Shown here: piece by piece, positions 32,933 to 42,290 of the stretch
Position numbering within the stretch: position 1 is the stretch's first letter
Layout of the letters: each line of letters opens with the position of its first letter
NCBI GenBank assembly: GCA_963829135.1
Contig: CAWHHO010000003.1
Span: 310,001 to 374,000 of the forward strand
Direction: 5' to 3'
DNA from: Kumtagia sp963829135
GTDB lineage: Bacteria > Pseudomonadota > Alphaproteobacteria > Rhizobiales > Rhizobiaceae
Length of the DNA stretch: 64,000 bases
Made by a program: the position numbers and the translations under genes
Notes under the pieces: generated by a model
Databases searched by the model: none
The model's input: only the letters and a program-made list of their open reading frames with translations
Told to the model about the DNA's origin: nothing

Positions 32933-34537
32933 GTGCATGATAGGATAAAACCGCCGCTCAGCCTGTCAGGCATCAGCGCCTCGCCCGGTTACGTAGAAGG
33001 CCCGATCCATCGCATCGACAGGTGGCAGACGAATTACGCGCCCAAGGGTTCTTCCGCCGGGGAGAACGCTGCTCTCGAGAGCGCCATCGCCGAGGCGATC
33101 GAATTGCTTGTGGCGCTTGCCTCCGATGCTTCGGGCGATGCGGCAGACATGCTTGAATTTCAGATCGCCATGCTGTCGGATGACGCGCTGACCGGGCCGG
33201 CTTTCGCTGCGATCGCCGATGGAGCGCTCGCGAGTGCCGCCTGGAGCGAAGCGCTCGCGGCCGAAATCGCCGGTTACGAGGCATCCGAGGAAGACTATTT
33301 CCGCGCCCGCGCCGCCGATCTGCGTGACATCCGCGACCAGGTGTTGCGTGCGCTTTCCGGGGAGGCGACCACCTTGGCCCCGGCGGGCGCGATACTGACT
33401 GGCGACGACATCACTCCAACGCTGTTTCTTCAGGCCGATTGGAGCGCCGGCGGCGGTATAGCATTGGCGGCGGGCAGCACCGCCAGTCACGTCGCCATGC
33501 TGGCACGGGCGCGCGGCATACCAATGGTGGTCGGCCTCGGCGACGGCCTTGATGGCTGCGAAGGGGTAGCCCTACTCGATGCCGAGAACGGCACGTTGAC
33601 AACCAACGCGGACGCGCATGCTGCCGCGCAGTTCCGCCTAGCGGCAAATGCATTTGGCGCTGGGCGGGAGATGGCCCGAACTTATCTCGCTCGCCCGGCA
33701 GCTACGCAGGACGGAACGGCCATTCGCGTGCTGGTGAATATCGCTGATCCCTCCGACGTCGATTTGATCGACATCAGCCACTGTGACGGGGTTGGGCTGA
33801 TGCGAACGGAATTTCTGTTCGGCAAGGAAAGCGGACTTCCCGACGAGGAGACGCAATATGCGGCGTATCGCAAGGTACTCGAATGGGCTCGCGGAAAACC
33901 GGTGACAATCCGCACTGTCGATGCCGGCGGCGACAAGCCTGTCGCAGGCCTGACCGTCGAGGAGACAAACCCTTTCCTTGGCCTTCGCGGCATCCGCCTG
34001 TCATTGGCGCGTTCCGAGATTTTCCGGGTGCAGATCAGGGCGCTGCTGCGCGCCGCACCGCATGGAAATTTGAAGGTGATGTTCCCGATGATTGCTATTC
34101 CGGAAGAGTATGCGCAAGCCGCCGTGTTGTTCGCTCAGGAAGCCGGGTCGCTGGCGCGCGAAGGCGTGGCGCATGCCGTGCCTCCGCTCGGCATCATGGT
34201 CGAGGTGCCGTCGGCCGCGATCGCTCCGGAACAGTTTGCCGGAGTTGCCTTTTTCTCCATAGGCTCCAACGACCTGACCCAATATACAATGGCCGCAGCG
34301 CGCGACAACGGCCGGGTGGCGGCGCTCAATGCGGTGACGAATCCGGCCGTACTGAAGTTGATTGGCTCGGTCGTGTCGTTCGGACGCGGCCAGGGGATTC
34401 CGGTCAGCCTGTGCGGCGATGCCGGCGGCGATCCGGCTTCAATCCCGGCCTTGCTCGCCGCAGGTTTGCGCGATCTTTCGGTCGTTCCAGCACAGCTTGC
34501 CGTTGCCAAGGCCGCAATCGCCGGCGTTTCTTTGTAA
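32933..34537 (+). CDS. ptsI: Phosphoenolpyruvate-protein phosphotransferase (enzyme I)
   Basis: A 534-residue EI. The GTG start at 32933 has GAAGGAGG 8 bases upstream. The phosphohistidine motif is GSTASHVAMLARARGIPMV (His near residue 186). The PEP-binding barrel shows GLMRTEFLF, then GLRGIRLSL and, near the end, the FSIGSNDLTQYTMAA and LCGDAGGDP signatures. There is no N-terminal GAF domain, unlike the PtsP of the nitrogen PTS. It starts the PEP-EI-HPr-DhaM-DhaL phosphate relay. It is slightly shorter than the usual 570 residues. Confidence 0.93.
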   Translation: MHDRIKPPLSLSGISASPGYVEGPIHRIDRWQTNYAPKGSSAGENAALESAIAEAIELLVALASDASGDAADMLEFQIAMLSDDALTGPAFAAIADGALASAAWSEALAAEIAGYEASEEDYFRARAADLRDIRDQVLRALSGEATTLAPAGAILTGDDITPTLFLQADWSAGGGIALAAGSTASHVAMLARARGIPMVVGLGDGLDGCEGVALLDAENGTLTTNADAHAAAQFRLAANAFGAGREMARTYLARPAATQDGTAIRVLVNIADPSDVDLIDISHCDGVGLMRTEFLFGKESGLPDEETQYAAYRKVLEWARGKPVTIRTVDAGGDKPVAGLTVEETNPFLGLRGIRLSLARSEIFRVQIRALLRAAPHGNLKVMFPMIAIPEEYAQAAVLFAQEAGSLAREGVAHAVPPLGIMVEVPSAAIAPEQFAGVAFFSIGSNDLTQYTMAAARDNGRVAALNAVTNPAVLKLIGSVVSFGRGQGIPVSLCGDAGGDPASIPALLAAGLRDLSVVPAQLAVAKAAIAGVSL

Positions 34538-34546
34538 GGCTGTGTG

Positions 34547-34978
34547 ATGAGCGACCAGGACATTGCAGCACCGGCAGGCGAGGTAGACGACGCGATCCGC
34601 GCCTACAAGGCGATCCTTGGCGCGGTGATCGACAAGCGCCCGTCGGGCACCCGCCAACGCCTGGCCGACGAGTTGGGCAAGAACCGTAGTTTTGTCACGC
34701 AGATCACCAGCCCGGCCTATTCGATCCCGATACCTGCGAAGCATCTGCCGGCGATAATGACGGTCTGCCATTTTGCTCCAGCGGAGCGCGACCGCTTTCT
34801 CGGCGCCTATGAACGCGCGCATCCTGGCAAGGCGCCGTTGCCGGATGGCTTTCGCCGGACCCGGCATCTGTCGATCGCCGTGCCGGATCTGGGCGACGAC
34901 AAGCAGAATGCTGCGCTGGACCGCGCCATCGTGGAATTCGTGCAGCGGGTCGCCGGGCTGCTTGGCAGGGATGCTTGA
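34547..34978 (+). CDS. Small HTH-like protein of the dihydroxyacetone kinase operon
   Basis: A 143-residue protein of no family I can name. Residues 33-60 (TRQRLADELGKNRSFVTQIT) look like an XRE-type helix-turn-helix, and the rest is helical with KHLPAIMTVCHFAPAERDRFL. No membrane segment is present. It lies 9 bases after ptsI and 21 before dhaK, all in one direction, so it is likely a dedicated regulator or accessory protein of the pathway. The ATG at 34547 is preferred over GTG at 34544. Confidence 0.65.
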   Translation: MSDQDIAAPAGEVDDAIRAYKAILGAVIDKRPSGTRQRLADELGKNRSFVTQITSPAYSIPIPAKHLPAIMTVCHFAPAERDRFLGAYERAHPGKAPLPDGFRRTRHLSIAVPDLGDDKQNAALDRAIVEFVQRVAGLLGRDA

Positions 34979-34999
34979 ATCATTTTGGGGAACTTGCTC

Positions 35000-35986
35000 A
35001 TGAAGAAATTCATCAATGCCGTCGACACCGTCCTCGCCGAGAGCCTTGACGGCTTTGCTGCGGCCCATGCAGATATTCTGGCACTGGGCGGCGGTCACAA
35101 ATTCATTCGTCGCAAGACACTCAAGCCCGGCAAAGTGGCACTGATCTCGGGCGGCGGCTCGGGTCACGAACCGCTGCATGGCGGCCTGGTCGGCCATGGC
35201 ATGCTCGACGCCGCCTGTCCCGGCCAGGTCTTCACCTCGCCCACTCCCGACCAGATGATCGAGGCGGCCGCCGAGGTCGACACAGGCGCCGGCTCTCTGT
35301 TCATCGTCAAGAACTACGAGGGCGATGTGATGAATTTCGACATGGCTGCCGAAATGTCGGAAGGCGTAATGCAGGTGGTGACCAATGATGACGTTGCGGT
35401 GGAGGACTCGACCTACACCACGGGCCGCCGCGGCGTTGCCGGCACGCTTGTCGTCGAAAAGATCGTCGGCGCGGCCGCCGAAGATGGCCAGGGTCTCGCC
35501 GATTTGAAAACGCTGGGCGATCGCGTCAATCGGGCGACGCGCTCCATGGGCGTCGCCCTGACCTCATGCACCGTGCCTGCCGCTGGCAGGCCGACTTTCG
35601 AGATCGGCGACGGCGAGATGGAGTTTGGCGTGGGCATTCATGGCGAGCCGGGCCGCCGCCGCGATACCTTGAAATCCGCCGACGAAATCGCCGAAGAAAT
35701 CTGCGCGGCGATCGCCGGCGACTTCGGCGCTGCGGTAAAGGGCAACGCCCTGCTTTTCGTCAATGGCTTCGGCGGTACGCCGTCGATGGAGCTCTACCTG
35801 ATGTACAACAGCGCTCGGCGCCTGTTCGAAAAGCATGGCGTTACCGTCGTGCGCTCGCTTGTCGGCTCCTACGTCACGTCCCTGGACATGGCCGGCTGCT
35901 CGATCACCCTGTCGATGCTCGACGACGAAACCGCCCGGCTATGGGACGCGCCGGTCCGCACCGCCGCCTTGCGCTGGGGGATGTAG
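35000..35986 (+). CDS. dhaK: PTS-dependent dihydroxyacetone kinase, substrate-binding subunit DhaK
   Basis: The ATG at 35000 gives a 328-residue DhaK. The motif GGGSGHEPLHGG contains a substrate-binding His, and GVGIHGEPG carries the His that binds dihydroxyacetone covalently as a hemiaminal. The product, dihydroxyacetone phosphate, enters central metabolism. Unusually, dhaK is last in the operon, separated from dhaL by dhaM, ptsH, ptsI and a small gene. There is no lid or ATP-binding fusion, so it is the PTS type rather than the ATP-dependent type. Confidence 0.94.
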   Translation: MKKFINAVDTVLAESLDGFAAAHADILALGGGHKFIRRKTLKPGKVALISGGGSGHEPLHGGLVGHGMLDAACPGQVFTSPTPDQMIEAAAEVDTGAGSLFIVKNYEGDVMNFDMAAEMSEGVMQVVTNDDVAVEDSTYTTGRRGVAGTLVVEKIVGAAAEDGQGLADLKTLGDRVNRATRSMGVALTSCTVPAAGRPTFEIGDGEMEFGVGIHGEPGRRRDTLKSADEIAEEICAAIAGDFGAAVKGNALLFVNGFGGTPSMELYLMYNSARRLFEKHGVTVVRSLVGSYVTSLDMAGCSITLSMLDDETARLWDAPVRTAALRWGM

Positions 35987-36025
35987 GCGCCCAGACCCCC
36001 TCGTGAGGTCGGATGGGAAGGCGTG

Positions 36026-36090
36026 ACCCCGGGCTCGTCTCCGCGCTTCGGAGCTTCCTGGCGGAGGCGAAGAATCGACGAGGTCGGGGT
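36026..36090. terminator. Long hairpin between convergent dhaK and the peptide-importer permease
   Basis: Arms ACCCCGGGCTCGTC (36026-36039) and GACGAGGTCGGGGT (36077-36090) pair with two mismatches, and the inner CTCCGC/GCGGAG extends the fold. It sits in the 168-base gap between two convergent genes and could serve as a bidirectional terminator. There is no clear T-run on either side. Confidence 0.5.
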
Positions 36091-36154
36091 AGAATGATGC
36101 AGCCCCAATGCCAGTCATAATCGCGGCAATTCCAGCACGGGGACGCGTCCCCGC

Positions 36155-37333
36155 TCACCGATACGGATCGGCCGCATCCCGCAATCCATCGCCCATGAAA
36201 TTGAAGGCCAGGATGACGAGAATGACCGGGATCATCGGGTAAAGCAGCCACGGATAGAACGCGATAACGCTGACGCTGCGCGCCTCGGTGAGCAGGATGC
36301 CCCAGCTGGTGATCGGAGGCCGCAGGCCCAGTCCGAGGAACGAAAGCGCAGTTTCGCCGAGGATCATGCCCGGGATGGCGATCGTTGCCGAAGCGATCAG
36401 GTGCGACATGAATCCAGGAACGAGATGCCGGCCGATAATGCGGGCAGGCTTTGCGCCCATCAGCTGCGCGGCAAGCACATAGTCTTCCTCGCGAAGGGAA
36501 AGCAGCTTGGAGCGCACGGCGCGCGCCAGCCCGGTCCAGTCGAGCAGGCCGAGGATGAGCGTGATGCCGAAATAGATGAAGATCGGGCTCCATGTGACCG
36601 GCATGATCGCCGCGAGCGCCATCCAAAGCGGAATACTGGGGATCGACTGCAGCACCTCGATCACGCGCTGGACGACCATGTCGAACCAGCCGCCGTGATA
36701 GCCGGCCAGCCCTCCGATCACGATGCCGAGGATGAACGAAAAAGCCACACCGAGCAGTCCGATGGTAAGCGATATGCGCGCGCCATAGATGATACGCGAC
36801 AGCACATCGCGGCCCAGCCGATCGGTCCCGAGCAAATAGAACTGCCCATTTTCGGCGGGGCAGACCAGATGGAAGCTGGCCGGGAAAACACCCCAGAAAT
36901 TGTATTTGTCGCCCGAACAGAAGAAGCGCAGCTTTTGAACGTCGGAATGGTCGTCCGCGTAGTTGCGCTTCAGCGTGTCCATGTCGAGCGTCATAGTGCG
37001 CCCGTATACGAACGGCCCGACGAAGCTGCCTTCGTGGAAGAGGCGCACCCGCTGCGGCGGCGTATAGATGAAATCGACATTCCGCGTGTGCAGGTTGTAC
37101 GGCGCTACGATTTCGCAAATGAGGATGGTGAAGTAGAGGGCGGCGAGAAAGATCGCCGACCACAATGCCACGCGGTGGCGCTTGAATTTCCACCACATCA
37201 ACCGCAGCTGCGAGGCCTGATAGACCTGGGCCTGCTCGGCGGTCATCGCCTCGACCGATTGCGGATCGAAGGCGGCCGTCGAGACGAAATGTTCCAGGCG
37301 CGCGCCGGGCGCCGGCAATGGCGATGACGTCAT
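36155..37333 (-). CDS. Peptide-type ABC importer permease (DppC/YejE type)
   Basis: A 392-residue permease, longer than standard DppC. The first helix is near residues 55-75, followed by a periplasmic insert of about 100 residues (two Cys: CSGDKYNFW and LVCPAENG), then five helices. The start of the transport domain is LLGTDRLGRDVLSR, and the EAA-like loop is LAAQLMGAKPARIIGRHLVP. Long-loop permeases of this type occur in Yej-like systems for larger peptides. It overlaps the DppB-type gene by 4 bases. Confidence 0.88.
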   Translation of the reverse strand: MTSSPLPAPGARLEHFVSTAAFDPQSVEAMTAEQAQVYQASQLRLMWWKFKRHRVALWSAIFLAALYFTILICEIVAPYNLHTRNVDFIYTPPQRVRLFHEGSFVGPFVYGRTMTLDMDTLKRNYADDHSDVQKLRFFCSGDKYNFWGVFPASFHLVCPAENGQFYLLGTDRLGRDVLSRIIYGARISLTIGLLGVAFSFILGIVIGGLAGYHGGWFDMVVQRVIEVLQSIPSIPLWMALAAIMPVTWSPIFIYFGITLILGLLDWTGLARAVRSKLLSLREEDYVLAAQLMGAKPARIIGRHLVPGFMSHLIASATIAIPGMILGETALSFLGLGLRPPITSWGILLTEARSVSVIAFYPWLLYPMIPVILVILAFNFMGDGLRDAADPYR

Positions 37334-38328
37334 TTCGTGCTCCCGCCTGCAAGCCGGATACGCGGGTCAAGCAGCGCGAGCGCCAGATCGGATATCAGCA
37401 CGCCGATCACCGTGAGGAAGGCGAGGAACATCAGAAAAGATCCTGCGAGGTACATGTCCTGGCTCTGCAGAGCCTTGATCAGCATGGGGCCTGTGGTCTC
37501 CAGCGACAACACGATCGCGGTGATTTCCGCGCCCGAAATGATTGCCGGCAGGATAGAGCCGATATCGGAGATGAAGAAGTTGAGCGACATGCGCAGCGGA
37601 TATTTGACCAGCGTCTTGAACGGATGCAGGCCCTTGGCGCGGGCGGTCATCACATACTGCTTCTGCAGCTCGTCAAGCAGGTTGGCGCGCAGGCGCCGGA
37701 TCATACCCGCCGTACCGGCGGTACCGACGATGATGACCGGGATCCACAGATGCTCGAGTATGGACTTGGCCTTCGCCCAACTCATGGACTCGCCGAGATA
37801 TTGCTGGTCCATCAGGTGGCCGATCGATGTGCCGAACCAGATGTTGGCGAAATACATGAGGATCAGTGCGAGCATGAAATTGGGGATTGCGATGCCGAGC
37901 AGGCCGAGAAAGGTCAGGCCATAGTCGCCCCAGCTGTACTGGTGGGTCGCGGAGTACATGCCGATCGGGAAGGCCAGCAGCCAGGTGAAGATGATGGTGC
38001 AGAACGAGACCAGCACCGTCAGCCACAATCGGTCGCCGACAACGTCCGCTACCGGCAGCTCGTATTCGAACGAGTAGCCGAAATCGCCACGCAGCATGCC
38101 GCCGACCCAATAGAAATAGCGGATGATTGGCGGCTGGTCGAAGCCGTACTCGGCGCGAAGCGCATTCAGTTTGTCCATGTCGACGCCTTCCCCCTGCGCG
38201 CGCAGTTCGGCGGCATAGCTCTCGAAATAGTCGCCGGGGGGCAGCTCGATGATCGTAAAGACCAACGCCGAGATGATCAGCAGCGTCGGCACCATGACGG
38301 CTATGCGCCAGAGGATATATCTGAGCAC
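37330..38328 (-). CDS. Peptide-type ABC importer permease (DppB/YejB type)
   Basis: A 332-residue permease with six helices. The N-terminus MLRYILWRIAVMVPTLLIIS is typical of DppB. The docking loop (about residues 215-240) has LLDELQKQYVMTARAKGL. It is 2 bases downstream of the binding-protein gene and overlaps the DppC-type gene by 4 bases. The two permeases form the pore. Confidence 0.9.
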   Translation of the reverse strand: MLRYILWRIAVMVPTLLIISALVFTIIELPPGDYFESYAAELRAQGEGVDMDKLNALRAEYGFDQPPIIRYFYWVGGMLRGDFGYSFEYELPVADVVGDRLWLTVLVSFCTIIFTWLLAFPIGMYSATHQYSWGDYGLTFLGLLGIAIPNFMLALILMYFANIWFGTSIGHLMDQQYLGESMSWAKAKSILEHLWIPVIIVGTAGTAGMIRRLRANLLDELQKQYVMTARAKGLHPFKTLVKYPLRMSLNFFISDIGSILPAIISGAEITAIVLSLETTGPMLIKALQSQDMYLAGSFLMFLAFLTVIGVLISDLALALLDPRIRLAGGSTK

Positions 38329-38330
38329 GA

Positions 38331-40229
38331 TTAGGCCTCTAGCCAGAAGGTGTCGGGTTTGTAGACGCCGAGATAGGCGGTGGGGTCGAAGCCGTAGAGA
38401 CCTTTTTCAGGAAGGTTGCGCAGCCTTGACGAGTACAGGATAGGCTGAAGAGTCTGGTTGACGATGCCGATGGAGAAGACATTGTCGGTGTAGATGGCGA
38501 GCATCTTGTTCCAGACGTCGGTACGTTCCTGCATCGTGGCGGACGACTTCCATTCGCCGAGCAGACGCACCAGCTCCGCAGCCTCGGGCATATCGGGCGC
38601 GGTGCCTTGTTCGCCGCTGGTGACGTAGTAGACGCCCCAGAGCGGCCACTGCAGCTCGTCTTCGGCGGTAGGGGCCAGCTGGTCTGGGCTCATGTCGGCG
38701 GTCGGCACGCCATTGTCGATGCCCGACCAGAGCGACAGCATGATTTGTCCACCGAGCGCCCGGCTTCGGAAAATGTCGCGCTGCGAAGTGCGGATGAATA
38801 ACGCCAACCCGACCTTCCGCCAATGATCGGTAATGAGTTCCAGCACGTCGGTTTCCAGCGTGCTTTCGCCGGCGGTCTCGACGATCAGCTGCGCGGATCG
38901 GCCGTCCGGCAGGATACGGATGCCGTCATCGTCGCGCTTGTCCAGACCCATCTCGTCCAGCAGCGCGTTCGCCTGTTCCGGATCGAACGAACTCCAGGCC
39001 GCGGCGAGTTCCGGCTTGTAGAGCGGGCTCTCCGGCAGCACCGTGTCGGCGCTTGGCACCCCGAGGCCGAAGAATACGGCCATGTTGATCTCGCGGCGGT
39101 CGATTGCCAGCGACAGCGCTCTCCGAAACCGTACGTCGCGGATGACGGTGCGCCATACCTCGTCGCCGTAATTCAGATTGGGCAGAATGGCGAAGCGCGC
39201 GCCCTGGGTCTTTTTCCACAGCGTGACCTTAACCGGATAACGCTTCTCCGCGTCTTTCAGGAAGGTGTAGTCGGAGAAATCGATGCTGTTGGCCTGAAGA
39301 TCGCTCTCGCCCGCACCTGTCTTGGCAGGCACGATCGCCGACGAGCTGACGTTGAGCACGAACTTGTCGATATAGGGAAGTTGCAGGCCGTTTTCGTCGA
39401 CGCGGTGGAAGTACGGATTGCGTTCAAACACGAATTGATCGGCCGGCGGTTCGGTACGGTTCTGCCACGGGTCTAGCGTCGGCAGCTCCGGATTTTCCGG
39501 GCGATACTGGCGCGACATGGCAATATGCAGGCCCGACCACTTCTTTTTCTTGTACTGCTTCATCAGTTCCTTGAGCTTGTCCTCGCTCTGGTACTTTTCA
39601 TGGAACTGCTTGAGGTAGTGCGCGGGCAGGGCCAGAGCCTGATATTGCGACGCAGCGAGGCTCGGCAGGAAGTCGGGGTTCGGCGCCGGCCACGTATAGC
39701 GTACCGTCAACGGATCGACGATTTCGAAGACCGGGCCCTTGCCATTGACGCGCATGTTGACTGGTACGCCACCGGGTGTCAGGTCCTCATTGTTGATGAC
39801 GTCTTCCCAGGCATAGCGGAAATCCTCCGTCGAAAGCGGTGTGCCGTCGGACCATTTGTGACCCTCGCGCAGCCTGAAGGTAAAGATGCGCTCTTCGGCG
39901 ATATCATAGCTTTCGAGAATGTCGGCCTCGAACTCGAGATCGGTGTTGTAGCCGATAAGCCGCGAGTAGCCGTAAATGGTCATCAGCCGGATGTCTTTCT
40001 GGCTGCCGATGATGGTGCGGATTGTACCGCCATGCCGCCCGGGCACGCCGCCCAGCTCGACGACATTAATAACGCGCGGGACTTTCGGCAGGCGGTCGGC
40101 TACCTTGGGCAGCTTGCCCGCTTCGACGTCGGCGCGCAAAAACTCAGGCTCGAGGTCGGCGGCGCGCAATGTGCCGGGCACGAGAGCCGTTGCCATCAGT
40201 CCCAATGCAGTGCGGCGCGTAATCATCAT
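38331..40229 (-). CDS. Peptide-type ABC importer substrate-binding protein, Tat-exported
   Basis: A 632-residue family 5 solute-binding protein. The N-terminus MMITRRTALGLMATALVPG has a twin-Arg motif followed by a hydrophobic core and cleavage near LRA-A, so export by the Tat pathway is likely. Family 5 segments include FTFRLREGHKWSDGTPL and DVRFRRALSLAIDR. It is larger than typical DppA (about 535), closer to YejA size. The ATG overlaps the ATPase stop. The substrate could be an oligopeptide, opine or related compound; sequence does not decide. Confidence 0.88.
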   Translation of the reverse strand: MMITRRTALGLMATALVPGTLRAADLEPEFLRADVEAGKLPKVADRLPKVPRVINVVELGGVPGRHGGTIRTIIGSQKDIRLMTIYGYSRLIGYNTDLEFEADILESYDIAEERIFTFRLREGHKWSDGTPLSTEDFRYAWEDVINNEDLTPGGVPVNMRVNGKGPVFEIVDPLTVRYTWPAPNPDFLPSLAASQYQALALPAHYLKQFHEKYQSEDKLKELMKQYKKKKWSGLHIAMSRQYRPENPELPTLDPWQNRTEPPADQFVFERNPYFHRVDENGLQLPYIDKFVLNVSSSAIVPAKTGAGESDLQANSIDFSDYTFLKDAEKRYPVKVTLWKKTQGARFAILPNLNYGDEVWRTVIRDVRFRRALSLAIDRREINMAVFFGLGVPSADTVLPESPLYKPELAAAWSSFDPEQANALLDEMGLDKRDDDGIRILPDGRSAQLIVETAGESTLETDVLELITDHWRKVGLALFIRTSQRDIFRSRALGGQIMLSLWSGIDNGVPTADMSPDQLAPTAEDELQWPLWGVYYVTSGEQGTAPDMPEAAELVRLLGEWKSSATMQERTDVWNKMLAIYTDNVFSIGIVNQTLQPILYSSRLRNLPEKGLYGFDPTAYLGVYKPDTFWLEA

Positions 40230-42130
40230 GCCAGCTCCTTTACATCGACCGAGCGCCGCGCAAGTACGAAATGCCCGCCGCCGAGGTCGGCTGGCACAAG
40301 CGCGTCCGCGTCTCCATCACTCCTGAATTGCGCGCCCCAGGCGCTCTGATCGGACGCGCCCGCGGCCTGTAGCGTCTTTATGTCGAGGGGCCGATCCAGA
40401 TCGGGGAACGGCACGGCCGCAAGAAGGGAACGCGTATAGGGATGGACAGGCTGTTCCATCAGCGTTTCGCAGGGCGCGATCTCGACGATGCGGCCCTTGC
40501 ACATCACGGCGATACGGTCAGCCATGTAGTCGACCACCGCGAGATTGTGGGAGATGAACAGGTAGGTGAGGCCGAGCTCTTTCTGCAGGTCCTTGAGAAG
40601 GTTCAGGATTTGCGCCTGCACCGAAACGTCGAGAGCCGATACCGGTTCGTCGCAGATCAACAGTTCGGGGCTGAGAGCGAGCGCGCGCGCTATACCAATG
40701 CGCTGCCGCTGACCGCCAGAGAAGGAGTGCGGGTAGCGGTTGAGCGCCCGTTCGTCCAGCCCGATCGCCTTTAGCAGTGCGATGACCTTTTGCTGCCGGG
40801 AGTCGGTGTCGCCGCGATCGTGGATTTCGAGCGGCTCGGCAATGATGTTCTGGACGGTCATGCGCGGGGACAAGGATGAGACCGGGTCCTGGAACACCAT
40901 CTGGATCTTGGTGCGGACGGCGCGCAAGGCATCCCCCTCCGCCGCCAGCAAGTCGATAGGGCCTTCAGCGCTGTTGAACAGGACGCCGCCGGAGTCCGGT
41001 GTCACGGCGCGCATCAGAATCTTGCTCACTGTCGTCTTGCCGCAGCCGCTTTCGCCAACAAGTCCGAGGCATTCACCGCGCTTTATGTCGAAGCTGACGC
41101 CATCGACAGCGCGAACCGGCTGCTCCTTGCCCTTGCCGAACCACCCGGAACTGCGCGTGGTAAAGGATTTCACCAGATCGCGCGCGGATAGCAGCGTCTC
41201 CGGCTTTCCCTCGGATGTGATGTTGTCGGCGTTGCCCAGAAGGTTTGTCACGTTGACAGGAACTTCGCGCAGCGCCTTCAGCCGCTCCCCCGGCTTCATG
41301 TCGAAATGCGGCACCGCCGCCATCAGCCCCTTGAGATAAGGATGGGTCGGCCGCCGGAAGATATCCTGAACAGTGCCGGCCTCCATGATCTCGCCGTGAT
41401 AGATGACCACGACCTCGTCGGCGACATTGGCCACGACGCCGAGATCGTGTGTGATCAGCAGCATCGCCATATTCAGCTTTTCCTGCAATTCGCGCAGCAG
41501 GTGAATGATCTGTGCCTGGATCGTTACGTCGAGCGCGGTGGTCGGTTCGTCGGCAATCAAAAGGGCTGGGCGGCAAATCAGCGCCATGGCGATCATCGCG
41601 CGTTGCCGCAACCCGCCCGACAGTTCGAACGGATACATGCCATAGGCGCGATCCGGGTCTGGAAAACCGACGAGACCGAGCATCTCGATCGTCCGTTCCT
41701 TGATCTCATCGCTGCCGAGGTCGGAATGGATTTGAAGCGATTCGTCGATCTGGTTGCCGATCGTGTGGAGCGGCGACAGCGAAGTCATAGGCTCCTGGAA
41801 AATCTTGCCGATACGGCTGCCGCGCAGCGACCTGATCTCTTCGCCGTCGCGCGGCATTTCCAGGATTTCATTGGATTTGCCGGTCTTGGGGTCGTTGAAG
41901 ATGATCGAGCCGCGAACCTTCGCAGTGTTGGGCAGAATGCCCATCACCGCCTGGCTGATCACCGATTTGCCCGAACCGGATTCGCCGACAAGTGCCGTCA
42001 CCTTTCCGGGAAGGATGCGGAAGCTCGCATTGCGAACGGCGTGAACGGGCCCGCCGACGATTGCGAACGATATGCCCAGATTCTCGATCCGGAGCAGATC
42101 ACCACTCATTGACTTTGACGCCACGTCCAT
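40226..42130 (-). CDS. Fused double ATPase of the peptide-type ABC importer (DppD-DppF / YejF type)
   Basis: One chain of about 634 residues carries two ATPase domains. The first has Walker A GESGSGKS, signature LSGGLRQRA and Walker B LLIADEPTTALD. The second has GESGCGKT, FSGGQRQRI and LLICDEPVSALD. Both look active. The C-terminus after the second domain contains the oligopeptide-ATPase tail (MEQPVHPYTRSLL). The ATG at 42130 was chosen; MSGDLLRIENLG at 42109 is an alternative. It is the first gene of a four-gene operon that ends with the DppC-type permease. Confidence 0.9.
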   Translation of the reverse strand: MDVASKSMSGDLLRIENLGISFAIVGGPVHAVRNASFRILPGKVTALVGESGSGKSVISQAVMGILPNTAKVRGSIIFNDPKTGKSNEILEMPRDGEEIRSLRGSRIGKIFQEPMTSLSPLHTIGNQIDESLQIHSDLGSDEIKERTIEMLGLVGFPDPDRAYGMYPFELSGGLRQRAMIAMALICRPALLIADEPTTALDVTIQAQIIHLLRELQEKLNMAMLLITHDLGVVANVADEVVVIYHGEIMEAGTVQDIFRRPTHPYLKGLMAAVPHFDMKPGERLKALREVPVNVTNLLGNADNITSEGKPETLLSARDLVKSFTTRSSGWFGKGKEQPVRAVDGVSFDIKRGECLGLVGESGCGKTTVSKILMRAVTPDSGGVLFNSAEGPIDLLAAEGDALRAVRTKIQMVFQDPVSSLSPRMTVQNIIAEPLEIHDRGDTDSRQQKVIALLKAIGLDERALNRYPHSFSGGQRQRIGIARALALSPELLICDEPVSALDVSVQAQILNLLKDLQKELGLTYLFISHNLAVVDYMADRIAVMCKGRIVEIAPCETLMEQPVHPYTRSLLAAVPFPDLDRPLDIKTLQAAGASDQSAWGAQFRSDGDADALVPADLGGGHFVLARRSVDVKELA

Positions 42131-42235
42131 GTGCCCCGCAGCTTTCCCCACCCGGCATTTCAGGGACACTAGCCGAGAGAGGGGGACATGCCTAGTGCGG
42201 TAGCGAAGCTTTAGGACGGTCGTATTAGGGGCCTT

Positions 42236-42256
42236 GCCGAAGGGTTATCCTTCGGC
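42236..42256 (-). terminator. Hairpin downstream of the polysaccharide lyase gene
   Basis: A perfect 8-base stem GCCGAAGG / CCTTCGGC with a 5-base loop, about 35 bases past the lyase stop and before the ABC ATPase gene. It probably ends the cyclase-lyase transcript. The T-run is missing. Confidence 0.55.
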
Positions 42257-42290
42257 TCAACGCTGACGCGGCGATCGTATGCTTGTTGCA

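Noticed and set aside
35904..37370. A 488-codon minus-strand frame covering the DppC-type permease
   Set aside because: It is offset from the permease frame, has shuffled Arg/Ala-rich content, no membrane helices and runs into dhaK antisense.
36155..42130. Nickel or opine importer as a specific call for the peptide-type ABC operon
   Set aside because: No ligand-specific residue or linked catabolic gene is visible; only the peptide-type family can be supported.
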